Assembly: GCA_027459505.1 (NCBI GenBank)
Contig: DAIDIE010000028.1
Location: forward strand, 1-64,000
Length of the DNA stretch: 64,000 nucleotides
DNA from: Acidobacteriota bacterium
Lineage (GTDB): Bacteria; Acidobacteriota; Terriglobia; Terriglobales; SCQP01
Direction: 5' to 3'
Under the pieces are notes generated by a model that did no database searches, had not been told where the DNA came from, and worked only from the letters and a program-made list of their open reading frames with translations. The position numbers and the translations under genes were made by a program. Of this stretch, positions 28,563-37,680 are shown piece by piece (within the stretch, counting starts at the first letter, position 1; every line of letters begins with the position of its first letter).

Positions 28563-31500
28563 TTAAACCGTCGCCGCAGTGGCGTCCACGCTGGAGGCGC
28601 TCTCGGCCGCAAGCCTGTCCGCCGCGCTCGGCAACACTGACGCCCAGGTAGCCTCAATCGAGCAGGGCAGTTTCAGTGGCTGGACACGGACCAGCGGCAG
28701 TGCACCCGCAGTCGACAGCAGGCGGCTGGCACGCTGGCTTTCGGTGAGGCGGAAGTGGGTCTCCAGGACCTCGCGCAGGTGCTCTTCCTCCGCCTCGCTG
28801 ATCGCCTCCACTTTCACGTATTCATCATGAAAACGGAACTGCGGCAGATGATCGCGGAGAACATAGGATAGTCCTCCTGTCATTCCGGAGCCGAAGTTCG
28901 CTCCCGTAGGCCCGAGCACCACCACCAAGCCGGCGGTCATGTACTCACAGCCGTGCTGTCCGGTTCCCTCGACGACCGCCAGGGCGCCGCTGTTGCGAAC
29001 GGCAAAGCGTTCTCCGGCGCGTCCCGCCGCGTAGAGCTGACCGGAGGTAGCGCCATAAAGGGCGGTGTTGCCCAAAACAACATCGCCGCGACGAGAAGCC
29101 TCCGAACCGGCGCTGATGATAATTTCACCGCCGCTCATACACTTACCGACGTAGTCGTTAGCCTCGCCCTTGAGCACGAAGCGAATGCCCCGGCCCAGGA
29201 AGGCGCCAAAGCTCTGTCCGGCGCTGCCGCGGAACTCATATTCGAATGTACCGGGCGCAATGCCGTTTTGCCCGAAGCGGCGCAGCACTTCGCCGGTCAG
29301 ACGCGCACCCACGCTGCGGTCGCTGTTGCCAATCGGCAGCACGGCCTGCACATGGCCGGTTTTTTCCGCCCGGTCGAGCACCTCCACCAAGCGCTGTTGC
29401 AGGGTAGGCCGCTCGGTAAACAGGCAGCGTAGCGGATGCCGCAGTTCGGGAAGTGTGTCCAACAAGTCGCCGATTTTTTCGGCGTCGCCGGGATCGCGCG
29501 GTTCCAGCAGATCGACGCGCCCAACAATGTCCTCAATGGAACGGGCGCCCAGTTGCGAGAGCAGTTCACGCACTTCCTGGGCAACGCCTTCAAAATAAGC
29601 AATCAGCATCTCCGGCGTACCGGCAAACTTCTGCCGTAAGCGCTCATCCTGGGTGGCGATTCCGGTGGGGCAGGTGTTGAGGTGGCATTGCCGCACCATG
29701 ACGCAGCCCACCGCCACCAGCGCGCTGGTCCCGAACCCAAACTCGTCGGCGCCGAGCAGGGCGCCAATGACGACATCGCGGCCGGATTTGAATCCGCCAT
29801 CCACCCTGAGCCGCACGCGGGAGCGGAAGCCGCAGCGCACCAGCATGTTATGCGCGTCGCGCAAGCCGATTTCCCAGGGCAGGCCCGTATTCTTGATCGA
29901 AGTCAAGGGCGAAGCGCCGGTACCACCGTCAAAACCAGCGATGGTAATCACGTCCGCACCGGCCTTGGCCACGCCAGCGGCAATAATGCCAACGCCGGCG
30001 CCGGCGACCAATTTGACGCCCACACGCGCGCTCGGATTAATGGCCTTCAAGTCGTGGATGAGCTGCGCCAGATCTTCGATGGAGTAAATGTCATGGTGGG
30101 GCGGCGGAGAAATCAGAGCCATTCCCGGCACGGCGTGCCGCAAACGGGCAATGTAGGGCGACACCTTGGCGGGGGGCAACTGGCCGCCTTCCCCGGGCTT
30201 GGCGCCCTGCGCCATCTTGATTTCCAGCTCTTCCGCGTGCACCAGATACTGCGCGGTCACGCCGAAACGGGCGGAAGCCACCTGTTTGATCTTGTTGTTG
30301 GCTTCCAGATCAATGGTGTAGTTGTCGGAGTCTTCGCCGCCCTCACCGGTATTACTGCGGCCACCAATGCGGTTCATGGCCACGCTCAGGGCGCGCTGCG
30401 CCTCGCGGCTAATAGCGCCCAAAGACATGGCCTGGGTACAAAAACGGCGCATGATCGAGGAGGCGCTTTCAATATCGCCGGTGGGCGGCAGCGAGGCGTG
30501 ACGGAACTGAAACAGGTCGCGAATGGCGACGGCCGGGCGACTGTTCACGTAGTTGGCGTACTCGCGATATTTCTCCGGCGTGGGCGCTTTCACATAAGCG
30601 TGGAAGCGACGCACCAGATCCGGAGAGGTGGAGTGCTGCTCGCCGCCGTGACGATAACGGTAGAGGCCGGCATCGCGAAGCTGATTGATGTCGACAGGTT
30701 CATTGGAGACCGTCCTGGCTTCCGCCGGCGCAAAAGCTGCCTCATGGCGGGCGATCGCCTCCTGCAGCAACTGATCCAAACTAACGCCGCTGAGATGGGC
30801 CGAAGCGCCCTCAAAGAATTGCTCCACAACTTCGTTATTCAACCCGACGGTTTCAAACAGATGGCTATTGCGGTAGCTGGCCAGGGTGGAAATACCCATC
30901 TTGGCCAATACCTTGCGCAGCCCCGCCTCAACGCCATAGCGGAAGTGATCCGGGCCATGGGCTGAGATGCGGGCGGTCATCTCCCAGGCTACGTAGGGAT
31001 GAATGGCGGTCACACCGACCGCGGCCAGCATCGCGAAATGATGGGTATCCCAAACCTGCGCCGTCTCGACCACCAACGGCATGTGGTGGGCCTGCTCCTC
31101 AACCAGGGTTTTCCATGCAAGGGCGGCCGCTAGCAGCACCGGCAAAGCAGCGCGGGTTGCACTGATGCCACGGTCAGTGAGAACGACCAGACCGGGTTGC
31201 TGAGAGTTCAGCGCGCGAACGGTCTGCTGAATACGGTCCAAAGCGGCGCGCGCCGCCACGACGCCACCCTTCGCCTCAAAGTCCAGCGGGATGAAATGAG
31301 CGACCTTGCCGCTCAGAGCGGGTAGGCGCTCGAACTGACTCTGATCCAGCAAAGGTGAATTCAACTTCACCGGCGAGCCGCCCAGGTAGGCGTCCAGCGA
31401 CATCACATGCGCTTCCCGCAGCGAGTCAATGGGAGGATTTGTCACCTGGGCAAAGCGCTGCTTGCAATAGTCCCAAATCAGGCGCTGCTGACCTGAGAGA

Positions 31501-33014
31501 TAAGCCGGCGGCGCGTCGTCGCCCATGCTGAAAGTGGCATCCTTACCACTCTCGATCAAAGGCTTAAACAGCAGCTTGTACTGATCCTGTGTAAAGCCCG
31601 CCGCGGAGGCCACTTGCATCAGGTTGGGCGTGGAAGGACCACTCACGGTCTGAGCATTGGCAATGCCGGCGATGTCTTCCGGTATCTCGGCGTTGGCAGC
31701 GTCATCGGGAGCGATGTGGCCGAAATGCACGCCGGGCTCGACAACCGGCATAGGAACGTATCTGACCGCTGCGTTTCCCTGGCCACCCAGGCCCAGGAGT
31801 TCGGAGATTTCATGGGGACGGTAAAAGTGACCGCCCTGCGGGTCGGCGAGCACCAGCTCGCCCGGTCCGAGGCGATTGCGTTCGACAATGCGTTTGTCGC
31901 CAAAATCAGCAATGCCGACTTCCGAGCCGACCACCACCAGGCCATCGGCGGTGACGGTGTAGCGCATGGGGCGCAATCCATTGCGGTCCAGCTTGGCGCC
32001 AACCATGCGGCCGTCGCTAAAGATCACCGCGGCGGGTCCATCCCAGGGCTCCTGGTCACGGGCCTCCGCCTCCAGATAGACACGAAGTCCCGCCGGGAGG
32101 CTGTCGTCATGCTCCCAAGCCGGCGGCATCAGGCGATACATGGCAGCGGCGGGGCTGTAGCCCTGCCGTATCAGGATTTCCAGCGCATTGTCGAGGCTAG
32201 CTGAATCACTGACGTTTTCCTCAAGCGCTTTGAACCACTCCGGGGCACGGAATTCCTGCCGCAATTGATGCTGACGGGCGCGCGCCCAACGCCGGTTCGA
32301 GCCGATGGTGTTGATCTCGCCGTTATGCCCGACCATGCGGAAGGGCTGCGCCAATCGCCAACTGGGACTGGTGTTGGTGGAGTAGCGCTGGTGAAATACG
32401 GCGAAGTTACTGACGAAACCGGGATTGGCCAGATCGGGGTAAAAAGCGGACAGCTGCCAGGGCACCAGCAATCCCTTGTAGACGATGGTGCGCTCGGAAA
32501 ACGAGCAGATGTAGGTCTCAGCGGGAGCCGTGGCCTCCACCCGTTTGCGGGCCAGGAAGAGCAAGCGCTCCAGGTCCGCGGAAGGGTCCTTGGCCGCGGC
32601 AAAACACTGGTAAATCAACGGCAGCGTCATGGCCGAGCGGGGCCCGAGATGGCGGGGCTCCAACGGCACTTCGCGCCAGCCCAGAAAATGCAGATCGGAG
32701 GCGCGAACAGCGGCCTCCACCGCCGCCTGCGCGGCGGCCAGCTGATCATTGGGCAGAAACAACATGCCAACGGCAAAGCGTTCGGGGAGTTGGACGCCCT
32801 GGGCAACGGCAGCAGCGCGGAAAAAAGCATGAGGCAGAGCCGTCAACAGGCCGGCGCCGTCACCGCTACAGCCGTCGGCGTCAACACCGCCGCGGTGATT
32901 GAGGCGCTGCAGGGCTAGCAATGCGCGCTCGACTACCTCACGAGAGGCGGCGCCGCCCAACTGCGCAATAAACCCGACTCCACAGGCATCGTGGTCCTGC
33001 CATTTTTGCTGCAC
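28563..33014 (-). CDS. gltB: Glutamate synthase large subunit
   Basis: 1483 aa from a GTG at 33014 preceded by GGGAGAGAC. It makes two glutamates from glutamine and 2-oxoglutarate. Order: N-terminal class II amidotransferase with the nucleophile Cys11 (DHDACGVGF), a central domain, the FMN-binding synthase domain (GGEDSDNYTIDLEANNKIKQ to about residue 1150) with the [3Fe-4S] cysteines in CVMVRQCHLNTCPTG, and the GXGXG helix (GSAGQSFGAFLGRG). Mature enzymes begin at the Cys after removal of a short leader. No gltD small subunit lies near; a ferredoxin is divergent at 33419, so it may be ferredoxin-dependent. The gene could also work with a distant gltD. Confidence 0.93.
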   Translation of the reverse strand: MQQKWQDHDACGVGFIAQLGGAASREVVERALLALQRLNHRGGVDADGCSGDGAGLLTALPHAFFRAAAVAQGVQLPERFAVGMLFLPNDQLAAAQAAVEAAVRASDLHFLGWREVPLEPRHLGPRSAMTLPLIYQCFAAAKDPSADLERLLFLARKRVEATAPAETYICSFSERTIVYKGLLVPWQLSAFYPDLANPGFVSNFAVFHQRYSTNTSPSWRLAQPFRMVGHNGEINTIGSNRRWARARQHQLRQEFRAPEWFKALEENVSDSASLDNALEILIRQGYSPAAAMYRLMPPAWEHDDSLPAGLRVYLEAEARDQEPWDGPAAVIFSDGRMVGAKLDRNGLRPMRYTVTADGLVVVGSEVGIADFGDKRIVERNRLGPGELVLADPQGGHFYRPHEISELLGLGGQGNAAVRYVPMPVVEPGVHFGHIAPDDAANAEIPEDIAGIANAQTVSGPSTPNLMQVASAAGFTQDQYKLLFKPLIESGKDATFSMGDDAPPAYLSGQQRLIWDYCKQRFAQVTNPPIDSLREAHVMSLDAYLGGSPVKLNSPLLDQSQFERLPALSGKVAHFIPLDFEAKGGVVAARAALDRIQQTVRALNSQQPGLVVLTDRGISATRAALPVLLAAALAWKTLVEEQAHHMPLVVETAQVWDTHHFAMLAAVGVTAIHPYVAWEMTARISAHGPDHFRYGVEAGLRKVLAKMGISTLASYRNSHLFETVGLNNEVVEQFFEGASAHLSGVSLDQLLQEAIARHEAAFAPAEARTVSNEPVDINQLRDAGLYRYRHGGEQHSTSPDLVRRFHAYVKAPTPEKYREYANYVNSRPAVAIRDLFQFRHASLPPTGDIESASSIMRRFCTQAMSLGAISREAQRALSVAMNRIGGRSNTGEGGEDSDNYTIDLEANNKIKQVASARFGVTAQYLVHAEELEIKMAQGAKPGEGGQLPPAKVSPYIARLRHAVPGMALISPPPHHDIYSIEDLAQLIHDLKAINPSARVGVKLVAGAGVGIIAAGVAKAGADVITIAGFDGGTGASPLTSIKNTGLPWEIGLRDAHNMLVRCGFRSRVRLRVDGGFKSGRDVVIGALLGADEFGFGTSALVAVGCVMVRQCHLNTCPTGIATQDERLRQKFAGTPEMLIAYFEGVAQEVRELLSQLGARSIEDIVGRVDLLEPRDPGDAEKIGDLLDTLPELRHPLRCLFTERPTLQQRLVEVLDRAEKTGHVQAVLPIGNSDRSVGARLTGEVLRRFGQNGIAPGTFEYEFRGSAGQSFGAFLGRGIRFVLKGEANDYVGKCMSGGEIIISAGSEASRRGDVVLGNTALYGATSGQLYAAGRAGERFAVRNSGALAVVEGTGQHGCEYMTAGLVVVLGPTGANFGSGMTGGLSYVLRDHLPQFRFHDEYVKVEAISEAEEEHLREVLETHFRLTESQRASRLLSTAGALPLVRVQPLKLPCSIEATWASVLPSAADRLAAESASSVDATAATV

Positions 33015-33418
33015 GTGTCTCTCCCTTGCGGAGCCACAGCCGTGGTGGTGCTCCGCCTTGGCCGACTTTACATCGGCGTGCTTAAAATTCCTGAGGCACT
33101 AGTTAAAACTTCCAATGACGGGCAGCGCCACACATGCACTCTGCCGCCAGCGCACCTCGCCTTCGCACTCTGCTCGCAATATGCCGCTTCTATTAGAACC
33201 GCTGCAGAGGTGAAAGTACAATCCAAGCTTTAAATACAGCCCATAGAAAAACCACTGATGCCAAAGGGGTTGTCGAGTGTCGGCATTACCTCCTATAATG
33301 AACAACTTGGACCACAACGTGCGGGCCGCAAAGGGAGTTCCCAAGGCTCTTTGCGGGCAGCCTGCCGGCGGGCCAACCACCACAACTTCGCAGTGCTCTG
33401 AGAGGATTACAACGTCAA
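33015..33418. other. Divergent regulatory gap between gltB and ferredoxin gene
   Basis: 404 bp with no supported gene. It carries the ferredoxin promoter (33270-33299) and presumably that of gltB, for which no clear hexamers were found. The DNA is AT-richer than the flanking genes. Confidence 0.5.
33270..33299 (+). promoter_or_regulatory. Promoter of the ferredoxin gene
   Basis: TTGTCG (33270-33275), an 18-bp spacer and consensus TATAAT (33294-33299). Transcription would begin near 33306, leaving a leader of about 110 nt. Confidence 0.65.
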
Positions 33419-33679
33419 ATGCCCTACGTCATTGCCGAACCCTGCATTGGAACCAAGGACACGGCCTGCACCGATGCCTGCCCGGTCGACTGCATTCACC
33501 CCAAAAAGGACGAAGCAGAGTTTGAAGGCAGCGAACAGCTGTTCATCGACCCCGCCGAATGCATCGACTGTGGCGCCTGCGTCCCGGTCTGTCCGGTTTC
33601 GGCGATCTTCGCTCTCGACGATCTGCCGGAAAAGTGGAAGGACTACGCCCAGAAGAACGCTGGCCACTACGGGCGCTAG
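33419..33679 (+). CDS. fdxA: 7Fe-type ferredoxin
   Basis: 86 aa, acidic electron carrier. The first cluster site is C-x7-C-x3-C-P (EPCIGTKDTACTDACP), with a Thr where a [4Fe-4S] site would have its second Cys, so a [3Fe-4S] cluster is likely; the second is a complete C-x2-C-x2-C-x3-C-P (CIDCGACVPVCP) for [4Fe-4S]. This matches the FdxA/Azotobacter FdI type. Placed opposite gltB, it may deliver electrons to glutamate synthase. A strong hairpin follows. GAGAGG about 14 bases upstream is a weak ribosome site. Confidence 0.92.
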   Translation: MPYVIAEPCIGTKDTACTDACPVDCIHPKKDEAEFEGSEQLFIDPAECIDCGACVPVCPVSAIFALDDLPEKWKDYAQKNAGHYGR

Positions 33680-33701
33680 AACCTGACCAGAACCCACCTC
33701 A

Positions 33702-33740
33702 AAAGGGCCGGAACCGCACACGAAGCGGCTCCGGCCCTTT
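33702..33740. terminator. Terminator between ferredoxin and udgB genes
   Basis: AAAGGGCCGGAACCGC (33702-33717) pairs with GCGGCTCCGGCCCTTT (33725-33740) with one internal mismatch, followed by CATTT on the + strand and flanked by A on the other. It serves the ferredoxin gene and overlaps the end of the convergent udgB. Confidence 0.85.
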
Positions 33741-34495
33741 CATTTGGCCGAGCGTTGGGCTTTGGCGGCCATCTTCCTTCCCGCCAGTTCCCGCGCACGC
33801 AGCAAAACCCGATCCAGCATTGCTTCGGTCAGCTTTCCCGTAAAGGTATTCTGCTGACTGGGATGGAAGGAGCAGAGCAGGTACAGCGGGCGCGGCGCCG
33901 TGACCTTGAACTCAGCGCCATGGCTGAAGGGAAAATCGGCGTAGCGCAGCGTGGTCTTTCCCCCAGCGGCTTGCTCCGCCTCGCGCAGCACGGTGACAAC
34001 CTGCCGGTGACCTAAGGCTCCCAAACTTAAGACGACGCGTACATTGGGCAATTCCAGAAGCTCGCGACGCAGAAACGGGCGGCAGGCATCCAATTCCTCC
34101 GGCAAGGGTTTATTGTCCGGGGGCGCGCAATGCGCCGAAGCCGTAATGTAGGCGCCGGATAACGCTAAGCCATCGCGCGCATGCAGGGCTCGCGGCTGGT
34201 TGGCAAAGCCACAACGGTAGAGCGCCGCGTAAAGAAAATCTCCGCTCCGGTCTCCTGTGAACATTCTCCCCGTGCGGTTGGCGCCATGCGCCGCTGGCGC
34301 CAGCCCGGCAATCAGAAGTGACGCATCCGGGTCGCCAAAAGAAGGGACCGGTTTGCCCCAATACACCTCGTCCTGAAATGCCCGGCGCTTTTGTAGAGCT
34401 ACCAGTTCACAATAGGCGCGCAGCCGCGGACAGCGCTCACAGGCGACCACCTCTTCAGCCCAACGGCCAATCATGCTATTGGATTGTGAAGACAT
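33740..34495 (-). CDS. udgB: Uracil-DNA glycosylase, family 5 (UdgB)
   Basis: Removes uracil and some other deaminated bases from DNA. 251 aa. An Fe-S cluster is expected from Cys19, Cys22 (ACERC) and a later C-x14-C pair (CAPPDNKPLPEELDAC). Motif GLAPAAHGANRTGRMFTGD forms the base pocket and SFHPSQQNTFTGKLT the second active-site motif. The length and both motifs match the UdgB family. The ATG follows the stop codon of the DUF309 gene without a gap (TAAATG), so the two are translated from one mRNA. Confidence 0.93.
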   Translation of the reverse strand: MSSQSNSMIGRWAEEVVACERCPRLRAYCELVALQKRRAFQDEVYWGKPVPSFGDPDASLLIAGLAPAAHGANRTGRMFTGDRSGDFLYAALYRCGFANQPRALHARDGLALSGAYITASAHCAPPDNKPLPEELDACRPFLRRELLELPNVRVVLSLGALGHRQVVTVLREAEQAAGGKTTLRYADFPFSHGAEFKVTAPRPLYLLCSFHPSQQNTFTGKLTEAMLDRVLLRARELAGRKMAAKAQRSAK

Positions 34496-34882
34496 TTATT
34501 CCCGCTCTCCCGCCACCGCGAGCCGCGGCGGATTTCCGGCGGCCCGATTGCATTCGGCGCAGCGCACAAAGGCATTCACCGCCACGCGCCAGCTCTCAAT
34601 ACAGAGGCCATGCCACTCCCCCGGCATCGAGGCGATCTTTGCCTGACCACGCCTCCACAGACTCCGCGCACCCGCAGGATTGCCATGTGTCCAGTGGTGG
34701 TATCCAACCGCGATCTGAATAAGGCCCTGCAGCCACTGCCGCTCATCTCCACACTGCTCGCGCCAGCGGTCTTCCCATGCTTCGTGGCATTCGAAAAACT
34801 TGCCCGCGTTAAACAGTTCCAAACCGGGGCGGAGGGCTTCGAAATCAAGACCCTTCACCGGCATGCCATCAGAACCCAACAC
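34496..34882 (-). CDS. DUF309 protein
   Basis: All-helical small protein, 128 aa from a GTG at 34882 that directly follows the stop of the methyltransferase gene; the ATG at 34864 is an alternative. Signature: LFNAGKFFECHEAWEDRW and GLIQIAVGYHHWTHGNPAGARSLW, with a conserved His-Glu and His-His that look like a metal site. The family has no defined function. It lies in the tight minus-strand cluster EamA-methyltransferase-DUF309-UdgB. Confidence 0.82.
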   Translation of the reverse strand: MLGSDGMPVKGLDFEALRPGLELFNAGKFFECHEAWEDRWREQCGDERQWLQGLIQIAVGYHHWTHGNPAGARSLWRRGQAKIASMPGEWHGLCIESWRVAVNAFVRCAECNRAAGNPPRLAVAGERE

Positions 34883-35299
34883 CTAGAACCAGGTGCGCTG
34901 GCGATAGGCCAGGTATTCGTCTCCAAACGCTTCGCGCAGCACTCTCCCTTCGCGATGAGCCCGGAGAGTTTGTACGGCTATCAGCAGCGGGAGTGCGGAA
35001 AGCCAGCGGTATTGGTGAGACAACATCACCAAGCCGGTGAGCGCGAAAGTGGAGAAGAAGTAAACAGGATTGCTGAAATAGCGATACAGGCCCGAAGTGA
35101 CCAGGGCGCGCGCTTGTGGCCGCACCGAGAAGGAACTCCCCAATTGGAATCGAGCCAATGCCCACAGAGCCATAAAGAGGGCGGTGAAGCCCGTTTCGAT
35201 CCACAACAGATGGTGATGAGGAGAATGGAGCCTGTGATCAGTAAGGAAAATAAAACCGAGGCTGGCCGCGAGGACGTCCAGCGAATGGCGCAAACGCAT
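34883..35299 (-). CDS. Isoprenylcysteine/phospholipid methyltransferase-like membrane protein
   Basis: 138 aa with about three to four hydrophobic helices. The C-terminal half carries the ICMT/PEMT signature: LVTSGLYRYFSNPVYFFSTF, and REGRVLREAFGDEYLAYRQRTWF. These integral membrane enzymes use S-adenosylmethionine to methylate lipids or small thiols; the substrate of bacterial members is generally unknown. It is shorter than most, consistent with a minimal member. Confidence 0.85.
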   Translation of the reverse strand: MRLRHSLDVLAASLGFIFLTDHRLHSPHHHLLWIETGFTALFMALWALARFQLGSSFSVRPQARALVTSGLYRYFSNPVYFFSTFALTGLVMLSHQYRWLSALPLLIAVQTLRAHREGRVLREAFGDEYLAYRQRTWF

Positions 35300-35361
35300 G
35301 TCCCCATTTTAACCGAGGGCTGCTCATTACGCGATCCGGCGTGAGCCATTGAAGCCGCTCT

Positions 35362-36270
35362 TCAACTCCGCAGGCCGAATATCAGTAGTGCCGCAAAAAT
35401 CAACGCGAGTCCAGCCACTTGCCATCCCCGCAGCCGCTCGCGCAAGAACACCAGACTCAGCACCACGGTCCAGGCGCTAAACAATCCTGCGACAGCAGCG
35501 ACCACGGTAATTGGTCCGCTCCGGGTTCCCAAGGCGTAACAGATGTAGCCGCCACTATCGAGAACACCGACTGCCCAGGCCAGAGGTGAACGCAGCAATC
35601 CAAGCAGAGCACGCGGCTTCCGATCAGCAGCCGCCCCTGGCAACAGTCCATTCCCCGAAGCTGTCCTTTTCGGAAGGAGCCATACAGGGACCAGCAGCAC
35701 CAATACACCCACGATTCGGAAAACGGCAATCGGCGCCGCCGCGGGGATCCGGCTGGCGTAGCGTCCCAGGAGATAACACATCAGGCCGAACACCAGCGCC
35801 GAGGCCAGTGCGCCAAGCACAGCACGGCGGCGGTGCGGATCGGGAGGGGTACTGGAGTTGCCGGGCGTCGCCACCAGCACCGTTCCCAGCACCACCGCGC
35901 CGGCACACAGCAACGTCAGCGTCAGAACATGTTCGTGGCCGGCTCCGATCGCCAACAAGCCAGTAACGACAGGAAAGGCGGAAGCTATTGGCGAAACCAC
36001 GCTCAGGGGACCATGCTGGAAAGCGTAATAGAGCACCAAGCCACCGAGTGTGTTCAGCAGCCCCAAGGCGAGCAGGGGAACCAGAAACTCGCCGGGATTC
36101 AAATCGATCAGGCGCAGCGCACCCGCCGTCACCAGGACGGCCGCGCTGGCCACGCTCATGGCAAAGAGCGTGCGCACAAAGCCGAAGCGAACGGCCAATT
36201 GCCGGGCGAAAAAGTCCGCCGTGCCCCAACACAGCGCCGTCCCCAACCCCAATGCCAGTGCGCTCAGCAT
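35362..36270 (-). CDS. EamA/DMT-family transporter
   Basis: 302 aa, ten predicted helices arranged as two EamA repeats (about 1-135 and 150-300). LGTALCWGTADFFARQLA and GLLNTLGGLVLYYAFQHGP in the first half and GVLDSGGYICYALGTRSGP in the second are typical for drug/metabolite exporters. Substrate unknown. 43 bp after the HTH-TPR gene and 63 bp before the methyltransferase gene on the same strand. Confidence 0.88.
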   Translation of the reverse strand: MLSALALGLGTALCWGTADFFARQLAVRFGFVRTLFAMSVASAAVLVTAGALRLIDLNPGEFLVPLLALGLLNTLGGLVLYYAFQHGPLSVVSPIASAFPVVTGLLAIGAGHEHVLTLTLLCAGAVVLGTVLVATPGNSSTPPDPHRRRAVLGALASALVFGLMCYLLGRYASRIPAAAPIAVFRIVGVLVLLVPVWLLPKRTASGNGLLPGAAADRKPRALLGLLRSPLAWAVGVLDSGGYICYALGTRSGPITVVAAVAGLFSAWTVVLSLVFLRERLRGWQVAGLALIFAALLIFGLRS

Positions 36271-36312
36271 GGTTTGACGCCAGAAGGAGGCACGATGAGC
36301 CGACAGGGCATT

Positions 36313-37530
36313 CTAGTCTTCCCTGCCCTTGTTGATGAGGTCGCAAAGCTTCTGGAAATCGCGACGGTGGCGCAGAGAGCGAAATCGCGGTGAGCAGGGC
36401 AGAAATACCATCCAGGCGCTGCCATCTTCATAGGCGCGCCGCAAACAGTTGATCGCCTCCCTGGCGGCGGTTTCGGTACCTTTCGCCAGCGCCAGCACCG
36501 CGAATTCGTGTTCGGAAACATAGGCGCCCTGCGCTCGCATGGCGTGTAATGCGGAAATGGCTTCCGCCGCCGCCTTTGTGTCACCGGTCCGTCGCCGCAA
36601 GTTGCCGATAGCGGCGACACAGGCTGGCGAGCGTTCGCCCTGCTCCCAAGCCTGGCGGAAGCTGGCGAGCGCCTCTGGGAGGCGGTCCTGCGCCTCCAGC
36701 ACCAGCCCGAGAAGCAGGTGCGCCGCAGCCAGTTCGGGGTGCAGTTCCAGCAATGCTCGTGAAGCGGCCTCCGCGACCGGCAGCTCATCGCTTAAATACG
36801 CAATCGTGACTTCGCAAAGCTGCCCAGCGAGGGCTACCGGGTCAATCTGAAGCGCGTCTTTCAGTATTTGTTTGGCACTGTCCGATTCACCGCGTGCGGC
36901 AAGGAAGATGGCGAGCCAGTAATGAGTGGAGATGTGTTTGGGAGCCAACTGCAGTGCCGAGCGCAGCAGTTGCTCCGCTTTTTGGGGTAAACGCTCGGCC
37001 ATCCACGCGATGTTTCCGAGAACGGCATGAGCCGGACCGCTTTGGGGATTCAACTGCAGGGCTCGTGCGGCGCACTGCTGTGCCTGCTCAAACGACGGGC
37101 GAGGCGGCTGGCGATCGTAATACCCCAACGCGCACCAACTTTCGCCCAAAGCCTCCCAGGCCTGGACCAGATTGCCGTCTAAACGCAAGGCCGACTGGTA
37201 ATGCCGCAGGGAGTTGCGGACCGCGGCCTCGCCAGCGCGGTTCCACCAGACTCGGCCTTTCAGATATTCTGTCCAGCCCGGCGAAACCTTCCCTTCCGGC
37301 TGCGCCGGAATGTCGCGAGCGAGTTGCCGCTGGGCGCGCCATTGTTCTAACTGCGCCACATCGGCCCAAACCGACCCACCGCGCTGGTGCACGTGACGGT
37401 GCACCGGCAAGCCTTCCAGCCGCTCCCAGCGCTGCACCGTCCGCACATCGCGGCCAAAGTAGGAGGCGATCTGTTTCCAGGAGTCCAGGCGCTCGTTCAA
37501 CTCGGCCTCCACATGGCTCGGTATCCTCAC
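36313..37530 (-). CDS. HTH-TPR regulatory protein
   Basis: 405 aa. The N-terminal 70 residues hold a MerR/excisionase-like HTH with WKQIASYFGRDVRTVQRWE and a GLPVHRHVHQRGGSVWAD wing. This domain is often fused to sensor or TPR parts in acidobacterial proteins. The rest is built from tetratricopeptide repeats (about 95-400; for example LQLNPQSGPAHAVLGNIAWM). It is likely a DNA-binding protein controlled by protein partners; targets are not known. It heads the minus-strand cluster with EamA. Confidence 0.85.
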   Translation of the reverse strand: MRIPSHVEAELNERLDSWKQIASYFGRDVRTVQRWERLEGLPVHRHVHQRGGSVWADVAQLEQWRAQRQLARDIPAQPEGKVSPGWTEYLKGRVWWNRAGEAAVRNSLRHYQSALRLDGNLVQAWEALGESWCALGYYDRQPPRPSFEQAQQCAARALQLNPQSGPAHAVLGNIAWMAERLPQKAEQLLRSALQLAPKHISTHYWLAIFLAARGESDSAKQILKDALQIDPVALAGQLCEVTIAYLSDELPVAEAASRALLELHPELAAAHLLLGLVLEAQDRLPEALASFRQAWEQGERSPACVAAIGNLRRRTGDTKAAAEAISALHAMRAQGAYVSEHEFAVLALAKGTETAAREAINCLRRAYEDGSAWMVFLPCSPRFRSLRHRRDFQKLCDLINKGRED

Positions 37531-37680
37531 GTGATCAAAGAAGTGACTCCGCGGCGGAGACCAACACCTGCTTCACACGCATTGCCCCACACGACAAAAG
37601 ACGACATCGCCCGCATGCCGTGCGCTGTCGCTTGGCCCTCACCACAGGCCTGAGGACACTGGCTGTGGAGGGCAGCCACC

